Positions 51,727 through 62,042 of a stretch of 64,000 bases of DNA are shown here, piece after piece; the first letter of the stretch is position 1, and every line of letters begins with the position of its first letter. The position numbers and the translations under genes were made by a program. This stretch comes from Pseudomonas poae (GTDB taxonomy: Bacteria; Pseudomonadota; Gammaproteobacteria; Pseudomonadales; Pseudomonadaceae). The notes under the pieces were generated by a model. The model worked only from the letters and a program-made list of their open reading frames with translations. It searched no databases and was not told where the DNA came from. Location of the stretch: NCBI GenBank assembly GCA_028869255.1, contig CP110972.1, forward strand, positions 4,221,001-4,285,000, given 5' to 3'.

Positions 51727-52781
51727 ATGACGACTATTTTCGATCCGATCAAACTGGGCGACCTGGAACTGTCGAACCGCATCATCATGGCACCGCTGAC
51801 CCGCTGCCGCGCCGACGCCGGCCGCGTACCCAACGCGCTGATGGCGGAGTACTACGTACAACGCGCCTCCGCCGGGCTGATCCTCAGCGAAGCCACCTCG
51901 GTCACGCCGCTGGGCGTAGGCTACCCGGACACCCCGGGCATCTGGTCCAACGACCAGGTACGCGGCTGGGCCAACGTGACCAAGGCCGTGCACGGCGCGG
52001 GCGGCAAGATTTTCCTGCAACTGTGGCACGTCGGCCGGATCTCCCACGAGTCCTACTTGAACGGCGAAACGCCGGTAGCGCCCAGCGCAATTCAAGCCAA
52101 AGGCCACGTCAGCCTGGTGCGCCCGCTGGCCGATTACCCAACGCCACGCGCACTGGAAACCGCTGAAATCGCCGATATCGTCGACGCTTACCGCACCGGT
52201 GCGGAAAACGCCAAGGCCGCAGGGTTTGACGGCGTGGAAATCCACGGCGCCAACGGCTACCTGCTCGACCAGTTCCTGCAGACCAGCACCAACCAGCGCA
52301 CCGACAACTACGGCGGTTCCCTGGAAAACCGTGCACGCCTGCTGCTGGAAGTGACCGACGCCGCCATCGAAGTCTGGGGCGCCGGCCGTGTGGGGGTGCA
52401 CCTGGCACCCCGCGCCGACGCGCATGACATGGGCGACGACAACCTGGCCGAAACCTTCACCTACGTCGCCAGCGAGCTGGGCAAGCGTGGCATCGCCTTT
52501 ATTTGTTCGCGTGAGAAAGAAGCCGGCGACAGCCTGGGCCCGCAACTGAAAAAGCCTTCGGCGGCCCGTACATCGCCAACGAACGCTTCACCAAGGACAG
52601 CGCCAACGCCTGGCTGGCCTCGGGCAAGGCCGATGCGGTGGCCTTCGGCGTACCGTTCATTGCCAACCCGGACCTGCCGGCTCGCCTGAAAGCCGATGCG
52701 CCACTGAACGAAGCGCATCCGGAAACCTTCTACGGCAAGGGCCCGGTCGGTTATATCGACTACCCGACATTGGCGCTGTAA
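51727..52781 (+). pseudogene. Old Yellow Enzyme / alkene reductase, frameshifted
   Basis: The frame starts at ATG 51727 (TTIFDPIKLGDLELSNRIIMAPLTRCRA) and shows FMN- and substrate-binding blocks (LWHVGRISHES, the EIHGANGYLLDQFLQTSTN block). At 52549-52553 a run of five A should be six: the next frame then reads AFGGPYIANERFTKDSANAWLASGKADAVAFG...YPTLAL to TAA at 52781, giving 351 residues, the normal NemA-type length. Without the base the C-terminal 100 residues, which include conserved FMN-contacting residues, are replaced. The role is NAD(P)H-dependent reduction of activated alkenes or nitro-esters. Confidence 0.9.
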
Positions 52782-52803
52782 TAGGCCGAAACCTAAAACC
52801 AAA

Positions 52804-52894
52804 TGTGGGGAGGGGCTTGCCCCCGATGGCGGTGTATCAGTCACTGTATGTGTTGACTGAACCACTGCCATCGGGCGCAAGCCCCCTCCCACAT
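52804..52894. repeat. REP element pair
   Basis: Inverted arms ATGTGGGGAGGGGCTTGCCC and near-complement with a more diverged loop. The rest of 52782-53087 has no gene. Confidence 0.85.
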
Positions 52895-53087
52895 TGTTGG
52901 CTGTGTGCAGGTTCTGGCTACATTGCTTCACAGAACCGCAACAAAATCCCTACAAAATACTTAGGCGGCTACCTATCAACCGCCCGCCAGCCCGTATATA
53001 AAGTCACCCCACCGATCAGGCAAAAGGACGATTGACGCTCCTTGGGCTTTACTGTTGACACAAGTGGATGCAATTACGCATTTTGTC

Positions 53088-53720
53088 TTAATTGCGCAGG
53101 CTAGGGCTCAGGCGCAGCATGTCCAGCCCTGCATCCACCCAGCGTTCGGCGTCCTGATGCAGCTGAAAGCTGTCAGGCACCAGCAACCATTGGCCGATCA
53201 AACCGTGGATGTAGGCATGGATGCACACTGCACCCCGCGTGGTGTCGAGATTTTCTGGAAGCTGCCCGCGATGGACTGCGTTGCGTAACGTCAGGCTGAT
53301 GCGCAGGTTGCATTCAAGGCTGTGGGTCTGGCGTTGGCGCCGCATGTCGCACATTTCATCGGTGAACTCGCACTTATGAAAAAGGATCTCATTGATGCGC
53401 CGGGTTTTCGGGTCCAGGGCCACTTGATGATAGAGATGAATCAGCAACTTGCGCATACAGCCCAGCGGGTCGAGTTCATCCTCGCTTTCACTGGCGCGGG
53501 CCAACTCGTCCAGCGGCTCATGCAGGGTGTCGAGCAGCGCCTGCAACAGATCGGATTTATTGCTGAAATGCCAATAGATGGCACCCCGCGTCACACCGGC
53601 CAGCGCGGCGATATCCGCCAGCGTGGTCCGCGCAACACCACGCGCATAAAAGGCTTGCTCGGCGGCGTCGAGAATTTGGCTGCGCGTTTCCTGAGCTTCC
53701 TCTTTGGTGCGACGAACCAT
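53088..53720 (-). CDS. emhR: TetR-family repressor of the RND efflux operon
   Basis: 210 residues. The DNA-binding domain [52 protein letters not shown] is nearly that of TtgR/EmhR/AcrR. The ligand domain ([31 protein letters not shown]...) is also close to the TtgR pattern. Divergent from emhA with a TtgR-type operator between. Binding of aromatic or antibiotic ligands would release repression. Confidence 0.94.
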   Translation of the reverse strand: MVRRTKEEAQETRSQILDAAEQAFYARGVARTTLADIAALAGVTRGAIYWHFSNKSDLLQALLDTLHEPLDELARASESEDELDPLGCMRKLLIHLYHQVALDPKTRRINEILFHKCEFTDEMCDMRRQRQTHSLECNLRISLTLRNAVHRGQLPENLDTTRGAVCIHAYIHGLIGQWLLVPDSFQLHQDAERWVDAGLDMLRLSPSLRN

Positions 53721-53885
53721 GGCAGTAAAACCTCAATCAGGACACTTGAGACTATCGTTAACGCAACGTTAATAGGCGTTAACGATCATCAGAATATTTG
53801 TGGGACGACACCGTCATGGGTGCCGAACGTAATGGAATCGAGGCTTTGGGCGTTGCTTTGTCAACATTGCGCAAAGCCTGTCAAG

Positions 53886-53916
53886 AGTTTACAAACAACC
53901 ATGAACGTAAGTATAT
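53886..53916 (+). promoter_or_regulatory. TtgR/EmhR-type operator and promoter
   Basis: The stretch GTTTACAAACAACCATGAACG followed by TAAGTATATT is close to the known TtgR operator upstream of ttgABC (TTTACAAACAACCATGAATG type). It lies between the divergent regulator and pump genes, with TTTACA and TAAGTATA as possible promoter boxes. Confidence 0.85.
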
Positions 53917-54006
53917 TGCGTAGCAAGCTACTTATCCACTCACAGCTTGTTTTTTACCCTTCCACCCTTCTTGTGCGCACCCTGCGCGCCTGACCCGAGG
54001 ATCTTC

Positions 54007-55152
54007 ATGCAACTTAAGCCAGCTGTTACCGCTCTGGTCACTGCCGTCGCCCTGGCATCGCTGCTCAGCGGATGTAAAAAGGAAGAAGCGGCTCCGCCCG
54101 CTCAAACCCCTCAGGTCGGCGTGGTCACCCTTCAACCGCAAGCCTTTACCCTGACTTCAGAGCTGCCGGGCCGCACCACTGCCTACCGCATCGCGGAAGT
54201 TCGCCCGCAGGTCAACGGTATCATCCTCAAGCGCCTGTTCAAGGAAGGCGCGGATGTGAAGGAAGGCCAGCAGCTTTATCAGATCGACCCTTCGGTCTAT
54301 GAAGCCACGCTCAAAAGCGCACAAGCCAGCCTGACCCAGACCAAGTCGATCACCGACCGCTACAAGCAGTTGGTCGATGAGCAAGCCGTCAGCCGTCAGG
54401 AATACGACACCGCCGTCGCCAATCGCATGACTTCGGAAGCAAACGTTCAAACCGCCCAGATCAACGTGCGTTACACCAAAGTGTTCGCGCCGATCTCCGG
54501 GCGTATCGGCCGTTCTTCGGTCACCGAAGGCGCGCTGGTGAGCAACGGCCAGACCGACGCCATGGCCGTGATCCAGCAACTGGACCCGATCTACGTCGAC
54601 GTAACGCAGTCTTCGGCTGAAATGCTGAAACTGCGCCGCGACCTGGAAAGCGGCCAGCTGGAAAAAGCCGGCGCCAATGCCGCCAAGGTCAAGCTGACCC
54701 TGGAAGACGGCAGCGACTACGGCCAGGACGGCAAGCTCGAATTCTCCGAAGTGTCGGTCGACCAGACCACCGGTTCCGTGACCCTGCGCGCCGTGTTCCC
54801 GAACCCTGACCACACATTGCTGCCGGGCATGTTCGTGCACGCCCAACTGCAAGCCGGTGTGAACAGCAAGGCGATCCTGGCACCACAGCAAGGTGTGACC
54901 CGTGACCTGAAGGGCATCCCGACAGCCCTGGTGGTCAACGCGGACAACAAGGTCGAGCAGCGTGTGCTGGTCGCCAACCGCACCGCCGGCGCCTACTGGC
55001 TGGTGGAGAAGGGCCTGAACGCCGGTGACCGTGTGATCACCGAAGGCCTGCAGTACGTCAAGCCGGGCGTGGAGGTCAAGGTCAAGGATGCTGACAACGC
55101 CAAGCCCGCAGGTAGTGCAGCTCCTGCTGCTCCTGCTGGCAAAGGGGAGTAA
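54007..55152 (+). CDS. emhA: RND efflux periplasmic adaptor
   Basis: 381 residues from ATG 54007. Lipoprotein signal with lipobox LLSGC at about residue 23. HlyD/MexA core: QVGVVTLQPQAFTLTSELPGRTTAYRIAEVRPQVNGIILKRLFKEG, coiled-coil hairpin (residues about 100-170), then barrel and membrane-proximal domains. It links EmhB to EmhC. The next gene begins 3 nt later. Confidence 0.95.
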   Translation: MQLKPAVTALVTAVALASLLSGCKKEEAAPPAQTPQVGVVTLQPQAFTLTSELPGRTTAYRIAEVRPQVNGIILKRLFKEGADVKEGQQLYQIDPSVYEATLKSAQASLTQTKSITDRYKQLVDEQAVSRQEYDTAVANRMTSEANVQTAQINVRYTKVFAPISGRIGRSSVTEGALVSNGQTDAMAVIQQLDPIYVDVTQSSAEMLKLRRDLESGQLEKAGANAAKVKLTLEDGSDYGQDGKLEFSEVSVDQTTGSVTLRAVFPNPDHTLLPGMFVHAQLQAGVNSKAILAPQQGVTRDLKGIPTALVVNADNKVEQRVLVANRTAGAYWLVEKGLNAGDRVITEGLQYVKPGVEVKVKDADNAKPAGSAAPAAPAGKGE

Positions 55153-55155
55153 TCC

Positions 55156-58100
55156 ATGTCGAAATTTTTTATCGACCGCCCCATTTTCGCCTGGGTAATT
55201 GCCCTGGTGATCATGCTGGTCGGGGCACTCTCGATCCTGAAGTTGCCCATCAACCAATACCCGGCCATCGCGCCAACCGCCATCGACATCCAGGTGACCT
55301 ACCCAGGCGCGTCCGCACAAACCGTGCAGGACACCGTGGTGCAGGTGATCGAGCAACAGCTGAACGGTATCGACAACCTGCGTTATGTGGCCTCGGACAG
55401 TAACTCCGACGGCAGCATGACCATCACCGCGACGTTCAACCAGGGTACCAACCCGGACATCGCCCAGGTTCAGGTGCAGAACAAACTGAACCTGGCGACC
55501 CCACTGCTGCCGCAAGAAGTGCAGCAGCAGGGTATCCGCGTGACCAAGTCGGTGAAGAACTTCCTGATGGTGATCGGTCTGGTGTCGGAAGACGGCAGCA
55601 TGACCAAGGACGACCTCTCGAACTACATCGTGTCCAACATCCAGGACCCGATCTCGCGTACTGCGGGCGTCGGTGACTTCCAGGTGTTCGGTTCACAGTA
55701 CGCCATGCGTATCTGGCTTGACCCGGCCAAGCTCAACAACTTCCAGTTGACCCCCGTCGACGTCAGCACGGCGATCTCCGCGCAGAACGTCCAGGTGGCC
55801 ACCGGTCAATTGGGCGGCCTGCCTGCCCTGCCCGGCAACCAGCTGAACGCCACCATCATCGGCAAGACGCGTCTGCAAACGGCTGAGCAGTTCGGCAACA
55901 TTCTGATGAAGGTGAATGCCGACGGTTCCCAGGTTCGCCTGCATGACGTCGCGCGTATCGAACTGGGCGGCCAGAACTACAGCATCAGTGCGCAGTTCAA
56001 CGGCAACCCGGCTTCCGGTATGGCGATCAAGCTGGCTTCGGGCGCCAACGCCCTGGACACCGCCAAGGCGATCCGCGCCACCGTGGCGTCGCTGGAACCG
56101 TTCTTCCCGCCGGGCATGAAGGCGGTGGTGCCGTATGACACTACGCCGGTTGTGACCGAGTCGATCTCCGGCGTGGTTCACACCCTGGTCGAAGCGATCG
56201 TGCTGGTGTTCCTGGTGATGTTCCTGTTCCTGCAGAACTTCCGCGCCACCATCATCACCACCATGACGGTTCCGGTGGTATTGCTGGGTACGTTCGGGAT
56301 CCTTGCGGCGTTCGGTTTCACCATCAACACCCTGACCATGTTCGGCATGATCCTGGCCATCGGCTTGCTGGTGGATGACGCCATCGTCGTGGTGGAAAAC
56401 GTCGAGCGGGTGATGGCCGAGGAACACCTGTCGCCGAAAGAGGCGACGGTCAAATCCATGGGCCAGATCCAGGGCGCCCTGGTGGGTATTGCCCTGGTAC
56501 TGTCGGCAGTACTGTTGCCGATGGCGTTCTTCGGTGGTTCCACCGGTGTGATCTACAAACAGTTCTCCATCACCATCGTTTCGGCCATGGCGTTGTCGGT
56601 ACTGGTTGCCCTGATCTTCACCCCGGCCTTGTGCGCCACCATGCTCAAGCCCATCGATCCGGAAAAACACGGCCAACCCAAGCGTGGTTTCTTCGGCTGG
56701 TTCAACCGCACCTTCGACCGTGGCGTACTGAGCTACGAGCGCGGCGTGGGCAATATGATCAAGCACAAGATCCCGGCGTTCCTGGTGTACGCGCTGATCT
56801 TCGCCGGCATGATCTGGCTGTTCATGCGCATTCCTGCCGCGTTCCTGCCCGACGAAGACCAGGGTGTTATCTTCGCCCAGGTGCAGACACCGGTCGGTTC
56901 TTCGGCTGAACGTACGCAAAAAGTCATCGACGACATGCGTGCTTACCTGCTCAACGACAAGGAAGGCGAGCCAGGCGAAGGCAAAGGCGTGAAATCGGTG
57001 TTTACCGTGAACGGCTTCAACTTCGCCGGTCGTGGCCAGAGTTCGGGCCTTGCGTTCGTGATGCTCAAGTCGTGGGATGAGCGCGATGCGTCCAACTCGG
57101 TATTCGAGATCGCCAAGCGCGCCCAGGGTTACTTCATGCAGACCTTCCAGGACGCCATGGTGTTTGCCATCGTGCCGCCGTCGGTTCTGGAGTTGGGTAA
57201 CGCCACCGGTTTCGACGTGTTCCTGCAAGACCAGGGCGGCGTCGGCCATGAGAAGTTGATGGCAGCACGTAACCAGTTCCTCGGTATGGCTGCCCAGAGC
57301 AAGATCCTGGCCGGTGTGCGCCCCAACGGCGTGAACGATGAGCCGCAGTACGAACTCACCGTCGACGACGAGAAGGCCAGCGCCCAGGGCATTACGCTGT
57401 CGAACATCAACCAGACCCTGGCAATTGCCTTGGGTGGCAGCTACGTCAACGACTTCATCGACCGTGGTCGGGTGAAGAAGGTGTACGTGCAGGGCGAAGC
57501 CGCCAGCCGCATGTCGCCTGAAGACCTGAACAAATGGTACGTGCGCAGTGACTCCGGGAAGATGGTGCCGCTTTCGGCCATCGCTTCGGGCAAGTGGATC
57601 TACGGCTCGCCGAAGCTCTCGCGTTACAACGGTGTGGCGGCGATGGAAATCCTCGGCACCCCGGCACCGGGCTACAGTACCGGTGACGCCATGACCGAAG
57701 TCGAGCGGATCGCCAAGCAACTGCCGGCCGGTATCGGCTATGCCTGGACGGGTCTGTCGTACGAAGAACGCCTGTCCGGCTCCCAGGCACCGGCGTTGTA
57801 CGCGCTGTCGCTGCTGGTGGTGTTCCTGTGCCTCGCGGCGCTGTACGAAAGTTGGTCGATCCCGATTGCAGTGGTACTGGTCGTGCCGCTGGGTGTGGTG
57901 GGTGCATTGATTGCGACCAGCATGCGCGGCCTGTCCAACGACGTGTTCTTCCAGGTGGGCCTGTTGGTAACGGTGGGTCTGGCGGCGAAGAACGCCATTC
58001 TGATCGTGGAGTTCGCCAAAGAGCTCCACGAGCAAGGCAAGGGCATCGTCGAGGCCGCTATCGAAGCATCCCGCATGCGTCTGCGACCGATCATCATGAC

Positions 58101-58317
58101 CTCCATGGCGTTCATCCTCGGCGTACTGCCGTTGGCGATCTCCTCGGGCGCAGGTTCAGGCAGCCAGCACGCGATCGGTACCGGCGTAATTGGCGGTATG
58201 ATCACCGCGACCGTCCTGGCGATATTCTGGGTGCCACTGTTCTTCGCAACCGTGTCCTCCGCCGGCGAGCGTAAAAAGACAGTGACTACTGAAACTCCTA
58301 AAGAGGCTGGCCAATGA
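55156..58317 (+). CDS. emhB: RND efflux inner-membrane pump
   Basis: 1053 residues, as for AcrB/MexB. Twelve transmembrane helices and the proton-relay Asp pair in [18 protein letters not shown] (about 406-408), plus the [14 protein letters not shown] and [15 protein letters not shown] motifs. It uses the proton gradient to pump hydrophobic antibiotics and solvents. The stop overlaps emhC by 4 nt. Confidence 0.96.
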   Translation: MSKFFIDRPIFAWVIALVIMLVGALSILKLPINQYPAIAPTAIDIQVTYPGASAQTVQDTVVQVIEQQLNGIDNLRYVASDSNSDGSMTITATFNQGTNPDIAQVQVQNKLNLATPLLPQEVQQQGIRVTKSVKNFLMVIGLVSEDGSMTKDDLSNYIVSNIQDPISRTAGVGDFQVFGSQYAMRIWLDPAKLNNFQLTPVDVSTAISAQNVQVATGQLGGLPALPGNQLNATIIGKTRLQTAEQFGNILMKVNADGSQVRLHDVARIELGGQNYSISAQFNGNPASGMAIKLASGANALDTAKAIRATVASLEPFFPPGMKAVVPYDTTPVVTESISGVVHTLVEAIVLVFLVMFLFLQNFRATIITTMTVPVVLLGTFGILAAFGFTINTLTMFGMILAIGLLVDDAIVVVENVERVMAEEHLSPKEATVKSMGQIQGALVGIALVLSAVLLPMAFFGGSTGVIYKQFSITIVSAMALSVLVALIFTPALCATMLKPIDPEKHGQPKRGFFGWFNRTFDRGVLSYERGVGNMIKHKIPAFLVYALIFAGMIWLFMRIPAAFLPDEDQGVIFAQVQTPVGSSAERTQKVIDDMRAYLLNDKEGEPGEGKGVKSVFTVNGFNFAGRGQSSGLAFVMLKSWDERDASNSVFEIAKRAQGYFMQTFQDAMVFAIVPPSVLELGNATGFDVFLQDQGGVGHEKLMAARNQFLGMAAQSKILAGVRPNGVNDEPQYELTVDDEKASAQGITLSNINQTLAIALGGSYVNDFIDRGRVKKVYVQGEAASRMSPEDLNKWYVRSDSGKMVPLSAIASGKWIYGSPKLSRYNGVAAMEILGTPAPGYSTGDAMTEVERIAKQLPAGIGYAWTGLSYEERLSGSQAPALYALSLLVVFLCLAALYESWSIPIAVVLVVPLGVVGALIATSMRGLSNDVFFQVGLLVTVGLAAKNAILIVEFAKELHEQGKGIVEAAIEASRMRLRPIIMTSMAFILGVLPLAISSGAGSGSQHAIGTGVIGGMITATVLAIFWVPLFFATVSSAGERKKTVTTETPKEAGQ

Positions 58318-59771
58318 GCAAGTCGCTACTTTCCCTAGCCGTCACCGCATTCGTGCTCAGTGGCTGCTCGCTGATACCTGACTACCAGCGCCCCGACGCG
58401 CCGGTGGCGGCACAGTTCCCGCAGGGGCCGGCGTATTCGTCGGCCCAGGCGCCGGGCCAGGCCGCTGCCGAGCAGGGCTGGAAGCAGTTTTTCCATGACC
58501 CTGCCCTGCAACAGCTGATCCAGACCGCGTTGGTGAACAACCGTGACCTGCGTGTCGCGGCGCTGAACATCGACGCCTATGCGGCTCAGTACCAGATCCA
58601 GCGGGCCGACCTGTTCCCGGCCATTTCGGCCACGGGCAGCGGCAGCCGCTCGCGCACCCCGGCCAAACTGTCGCAGACCGGCGAAGCGGGCATCACCAGC
58701 CAGTACTCGGCCGGCCTCGGGATCAGCTCGTACGAGCTGGACCTGTTCGGCCGCGTGCGCAGCCTGAGTGAAGAAGCGCTACAAAAGTACTTCGCCACTG
58801 AAGAAGCGCGGCGCAGCACCCAGATCAGCCTGGTGGCCAGTGTGGCCAATGCCTACCTGACCTGGCAGGCCGACAAGGAACTGCTCAAGCTGACCCAGGA
58901 CACCCTGGGCGCGTTCGAACAGAGCTACAAGCTGACCTCGCGCAGCAATGAAGTCGGCGTGGCCTCGGCCCTCGACCTGAGCCAGGCACGCACCTCGGTG
59001 GAAAACGCCCGGGTCGCACTGGCGCGCTATACCCGCCAGGTAGCCCAGGACGAAAACAGCCTGACCCTGCTGCTGGGCACCGGCCTGCCAGCGAATATCG
59101 CCAGCAAGCCGCTGTCGGATGACCTGCTCAGCGAAGTGCCGGCCGGTTTGCCTTCGGACCTGCTGCAACGTCGTCCCGACATTGTGCAGGCCGAGTACAA
59201 CCTCAAAGCCGCCAACGCCAATATCGGCGCAGCGCGTGCGGCGTTCTTCCCGAGCATCAGCCTGACCGCCAGCGCCGGTACCGCCAGCCCGACCCTGGGC
59301 GGCCTGTTCAAAGGCGGTTCGGGCACCTGGTCGTTTGCCCCGCAGATCAACATCCCGATCTTCAACGCCGGTAGCCTGCGCGCAAGCCTGGACTACTCGA
59401 AGATCCAGAAAGAGATCAACGTGGCCAACTACGAGAAGGCTATTCAGACCGGCTTCCAGGAAGTTTCTGACGGCCTTGCCTCACGTGAGACCTACAAGCA
59501 GCAGCTGGATGCCCAGCGCGGCTTCGTCGCGGCCAACCAGGATTACTACCGCCTGGCCGAGCGTCGCTACCGCATTGGTGTCGACAGCAACCTGACGTTC
59601 CTCGACGCCCAGCGCCAACTGTTCAGTGCCCAGCAATCGCTGATCACCGACCGTCTGGCGCAGCTGACCAGCGAGGTCAACCTGTACAAGGCCCTCGGCG
59701 GTGGCTGGAACGAGCAGACCGCGAAGAACGAGCCGTTGAAAGAAGAAGCACCGGCGTTGAAGTTGTTCTGA
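58314..59771 (+). CDS. emhC: RND efflux outer-membrane channel
   Basis: 485 residues. Lipoprotein signal ends at the Cys of VLSGCSLIP. TolC-like repeats: [33 protein letters not shown] and the second half beginning [35 protein letters not shown]. It forms the exit duct of the EmhABC pump. A strong terminator follows. Confidence 0.95.
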   Translation: MSKSLLSLAVTAFVLSGCSLIPDYQRPDAPVAAQFPQGPAYSSAQAPGQAAAEQGWKQFFHDPALQQLIQTALVNNRDLRVAALNIDAYAAQYQIQRADLFPAISATGSGSRSRTPAKLSQTGEAGITSQYSAGLGISSYELDLFGRVRSLSEEALQKYFATEEARRSTQISLVASVANAYLTWQADKELLKLTQDTLGAFEQSYKLTSRSNEVGVASALDLSQARTSVENARVALARYTRQVAQDENSLTLLLGTGLPANIASKPLSDDLLSEVPAGLPSDLLQRRPDIVQAEYNLKAANANIGAARAAFFPSISLTASAGTASPTLGGLFKGGSGTWSFAPQINIPIFNAGSLRASLDYSKIQKEINVANYEKAIQTGFQEVSDGLASRETYKQQLDAQRGFVAANQDYYRLAERRYRIGVDSNLTFLDAQRQLFSAQQSLITDRLAQLTSEVNLYKALGGGWNEQTAKNEPLKEEAPALKLF

Positions 59772-59787
59772 TAACGGCGCAGTAAAC

Positions 59788-59822
59788 AAAAAACCGCCTC
59801 CCTTACAGGAGGCGGTTTTTTT
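59788..59822 (+). terminator. Rho-independent terminator after emhABC
   Basis: 9-bp stem ACCGCCTCC/GGAGGCGGT with a 6-nt loop followed by seven Ts. It ends the efflux operon and also separates it from the converging hypothetical gene. Confidence 0.93.
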
Positions 59823-59854
59823 ATGTCGCGGCTTTAATCACCAACAAGGCGCGT

Positions 59855-60303
59855 TCAAGTACTCACTCGAAGCAACGTGCACTGGACCTCCACCCCACTC
59901 CCCGCATCGGTTTCCCATCCAAGTGAAAAGCTGGCCTCGATCAATGCAGTTTCAGCACCGTCAGTGGTGAAGCGATTGACAGCCAAATTGCCCCAATAGG
60001 ACTGTGGAAGGTAATTGATATAGTCCCCCCAGCTGAAGGTCGCTTGTATGGGCAACAGCTGTGGGCCGATGGGATAGGTCATGCCAGCTCTCAACACAAG
60101 CTGGCCGGCGTCAAGTTTCAGTTCGTTTTTCGTGCCCTGGTTGTCCAACAGACCAAGGCGGATGTGACAGTAACTGCCTTCCTTATAGATCAACTTAAAG
60201 CTGTCGAAGGTCAGCGCAACCGTCTGGCCCCCTCATAGATGAGGTCTCCACTGAACTCATCCGAGGCCGTTAAAAACGTCCCCATATCCGATCCAAAGCT
60301 CAT
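59855..60303 (-). pseudogene. Unknown gene broken by a one-base frameshift
   Basis: From ATG 60303 (MSFGSDMGTFLTASDEFSGDLIYEG; AAGGGAGAAGCATCC upstream) the frame soon hits a stop at 60211. Beyond it another frame reads VALTFDSFKLIYKEGSYCHIRLGLLDNQG to TGA-type stop at 59855. If the run of five C at 60228-60232 had six, the two join as GGQTVALTF and give 149 residues. I do not recognise the family; it looks like a beta-rich protein without signal or membrane segments. The joining is an inference, supported by the smooth fit of frame and length. Confidence 0.6.
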
Positions 60304-60540
60304 GGATGCTTCTCCCTTGAACGCTAAAAAGTTATCTCCTCCGTCTCGAACATAGCCGCTCAATACCCGCCCATCTACTGTCAACCCTGACAGTAGACAC
60401 AGGCCCCAATGCGCCTGAAGCTGACGGGTTGAGCGCTTCACAATTGCGTTCGATCATCGCCCACAACCCGCGCTCCCCCGATTGAACCGCCCCCGGACCG
60501 CCCCGCACCATGGCCGCCTAATAACAACAGGTGCAACACC

Positions 60541-61791
60541 ATGAGCACGCTCCGCCCTCGCCAGCTTTTGCTGGTAACCGCTATCGCCAGCCTTGCCCTC
60601 CCCGTCGTCGCCGAAGAACACGGCTTTTTCGAAGACGCCAACGCCAATCTCAACCTGCGTAATTTCTTCTTCAACCGCAATTACACCAACCCCTCCAAAA
60701 CCCAGGGCGGCGCGCAGGAGTGGACGCAAAGTTTCATCCTCGACGCCAAATCCGGCTTTACCCAAGGCACGGTAGGCTTCGGTGTGGATGTGCTGGGGCT
60801 GTACTCATTGAAGCTCGATGGCGGGCGCGGCACCGGTGGCACCCAGCTGTTGCCGCTGGACCACGATGGCCGCCCGGCGGATGAATTCGGGCGCCTCGGC
60901 GTGGCGTTCAAGGCGCGGATTTCCAAGACCGAAGTCAAGGTAGGCGAATGGATGCCGGTGCTGCCGATCTTGCGTGCGGACGATGGCCGCTCCCTGCCGC
61001 AAACCCTGCGCGGCGGGCAGATCACCTCCAGGGAAATCGACGGCCTGACCCTCTACGGCGGCCAGTTCCGCGCCAACAGCCCACGCGATGACAGCAGCAT
61101 GAACGACATGTCGATGGTCGGTAAAACCGCCTTCACCTCCGACCGTTTCAACTTCCAGGGCGGCGAATACGCGTTCAACGACAAGCGCACCCAGATCGGC
61201 CTGTGGAATGCCCAGCTCAAGGACATCTACCGCCAGCAGTTCGTCAACCTGACCCACAGCCAGCCCCTGGGCGACTGGACCCTGGGCGCCAACCTCGGGT
61301 TCTTCTATGGCAAGGACGACGGCAGCGCCCGCGCCGGCGAGCTGGACAACAAGACCTGGTCCGGCCTGTTCTCGGCCCGCTACGGCGGCAACACCTTCTA
61401 CGTCGGCCTGCAAAAGCTCACCGGCAACAACGCGTGGATGCGCGTCAACGGCACCAGCGGCGGCACCCTGGCCAACGACAGCTACAACAGCAGCTACGAC
61501 AACGCCCAGGAAAAATCCTGGCAGGTGCGTCACGACTACAATTTCGTCGCCCTCGGCGTTCCGGGCCTGACCTTGATGAACCGCTACATCAGCGGCAGCA
61601 ACGTGCACACCGGCACCATCACCGACGGCAAGGAATGGGGCCGCGAAAGCGAATTGGGCTACACCGTGCAAAGCGGCAGCCTGAAAAACCTTACCGTGCG
61701 CTGGCGCAATTCCAGCATGCGCCGCGACTACAGCAACAATGAGTTTGATGAAAATCGCTTGATTGTCAGCTATCCCATCTCTCTGCTCTGA
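60541..61791 (+). CDS. OprD-family outer-membrane porin
   Basis: 416 residues. A signal peptide ends near residue 24 (LALPVVAEEH). The mature start GFFEDANANLNLRNFFFNRNY and the TQGTVGFGVDVLGLYSLKLDGG segment are typical of OprD/OpdK channels, with an 18-strand barrel ending in RLIVSYPISLL. Substrates are amino acids or aromatic acids, not assignable here. It stands alone between a converging unknown gene and the gene at 62043. Confidence 0.93.
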   Translation: MSTLRPRQLLLVTAIASLALPVVAEEHGFFEDANANLNLRNFFFNRNYTNPSKTQGGAQEWTQSFILDAKSGFTQGTVGFGVDVLGLYSLKLDGGRGTGGTQLLPLDHDGRPADEFGRLGVAFKARISKTEVKVGEWMPVLPILRADDGRSLPQTLRGGQITSREIDGLTLYGGQFRANSPRDDSSMNDMSMVGKTAFTSDRFNFQGGEYAFNDKRTQIGLWNAQLKDIYRQQFVNLTHSQPLGDWTLGANLGFFYGKDDGSARAGELDNKTWSGLFSARYGGNTFYVGLQKLTGNNAWMRVNGTSGGTLANDSYNSSYDNAQEKSWQVRHDYNFVALGVPGLTLMNRYISGSNVHTGTITDGKEWGRESELGYTVQSGSLKNLTVRWRNSSMRRDYSNNEFDENRLIVSYPISLL

Positions 61792-62042
61792 GCCGAGGAG
61801 AAAGAATCGCCATGACTAAGCGATGCTTACATGGCGATGCACGCTCGGGCCTACTCAGACCCTGAGATTAATCACCGAAGAATCATTCTCCGCTTCACTC
61901 AGACAGCGTAAAAAAACTTGTAAGAACACGAAATAAAGCACGAAGGAACCCTTACTGCAGTCGCACCAATTACAGAGGGCCAGACGGATATCTTTTCCGT
62001 CAAGCGGCGATACCACCCACCTCTAAAACATGGAACGAATGT
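61792..62042. other. Noncoding leader before the unknown 374-residue gene
   Basis: About 250 nt with no gene. It contains the hrp-box-like element at 61945-61972 and otherwise AT-richer sequence. No terminator for oprD can be seen. Confidence 0.6.
61945..61972 (+). promoter_or_regulatory. hrp-box-like promoter (GGAACC-N15-CCAATTA)
   Basis: GGAACC (61945-61950), 15 nt, then CCAATTA (61966-61972) matches the HrpL-dependent promoter GGAACC-N15/16-CCACNNA except for one base (A for C at position 4 of the second box). It lies 70 nt before the ATG at 62043. Chance occurrence in 250 nt cannot be excluded. Confidence 0.5.

Noticed and set aside
51646..52545. A 299-codon frame opposite the OYE gene
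   Set aside because: It is a shadow of the reductase; the plus frame has clear FMN-binding motifs.
23273..52894. Repeated palindromes resembling a CRISPR array
   Set aside because: The units are isolated REP pairs many kilobases apart with no regular spacers and no cas genes.
55693..58035. A 780-codon open frame opposite emhB
   Set aside because: It lies entirely inside a fully conserved RND pump gene on the other strand and has the His/Gln-rich composition of an antisense frame.
60211..60441. A separate small gene starting at 60441
   Set aside because: The first 46 codons have no ribosome site and no protein-like character; the start at 60303 has one and joins smoothly to the downstream frame.
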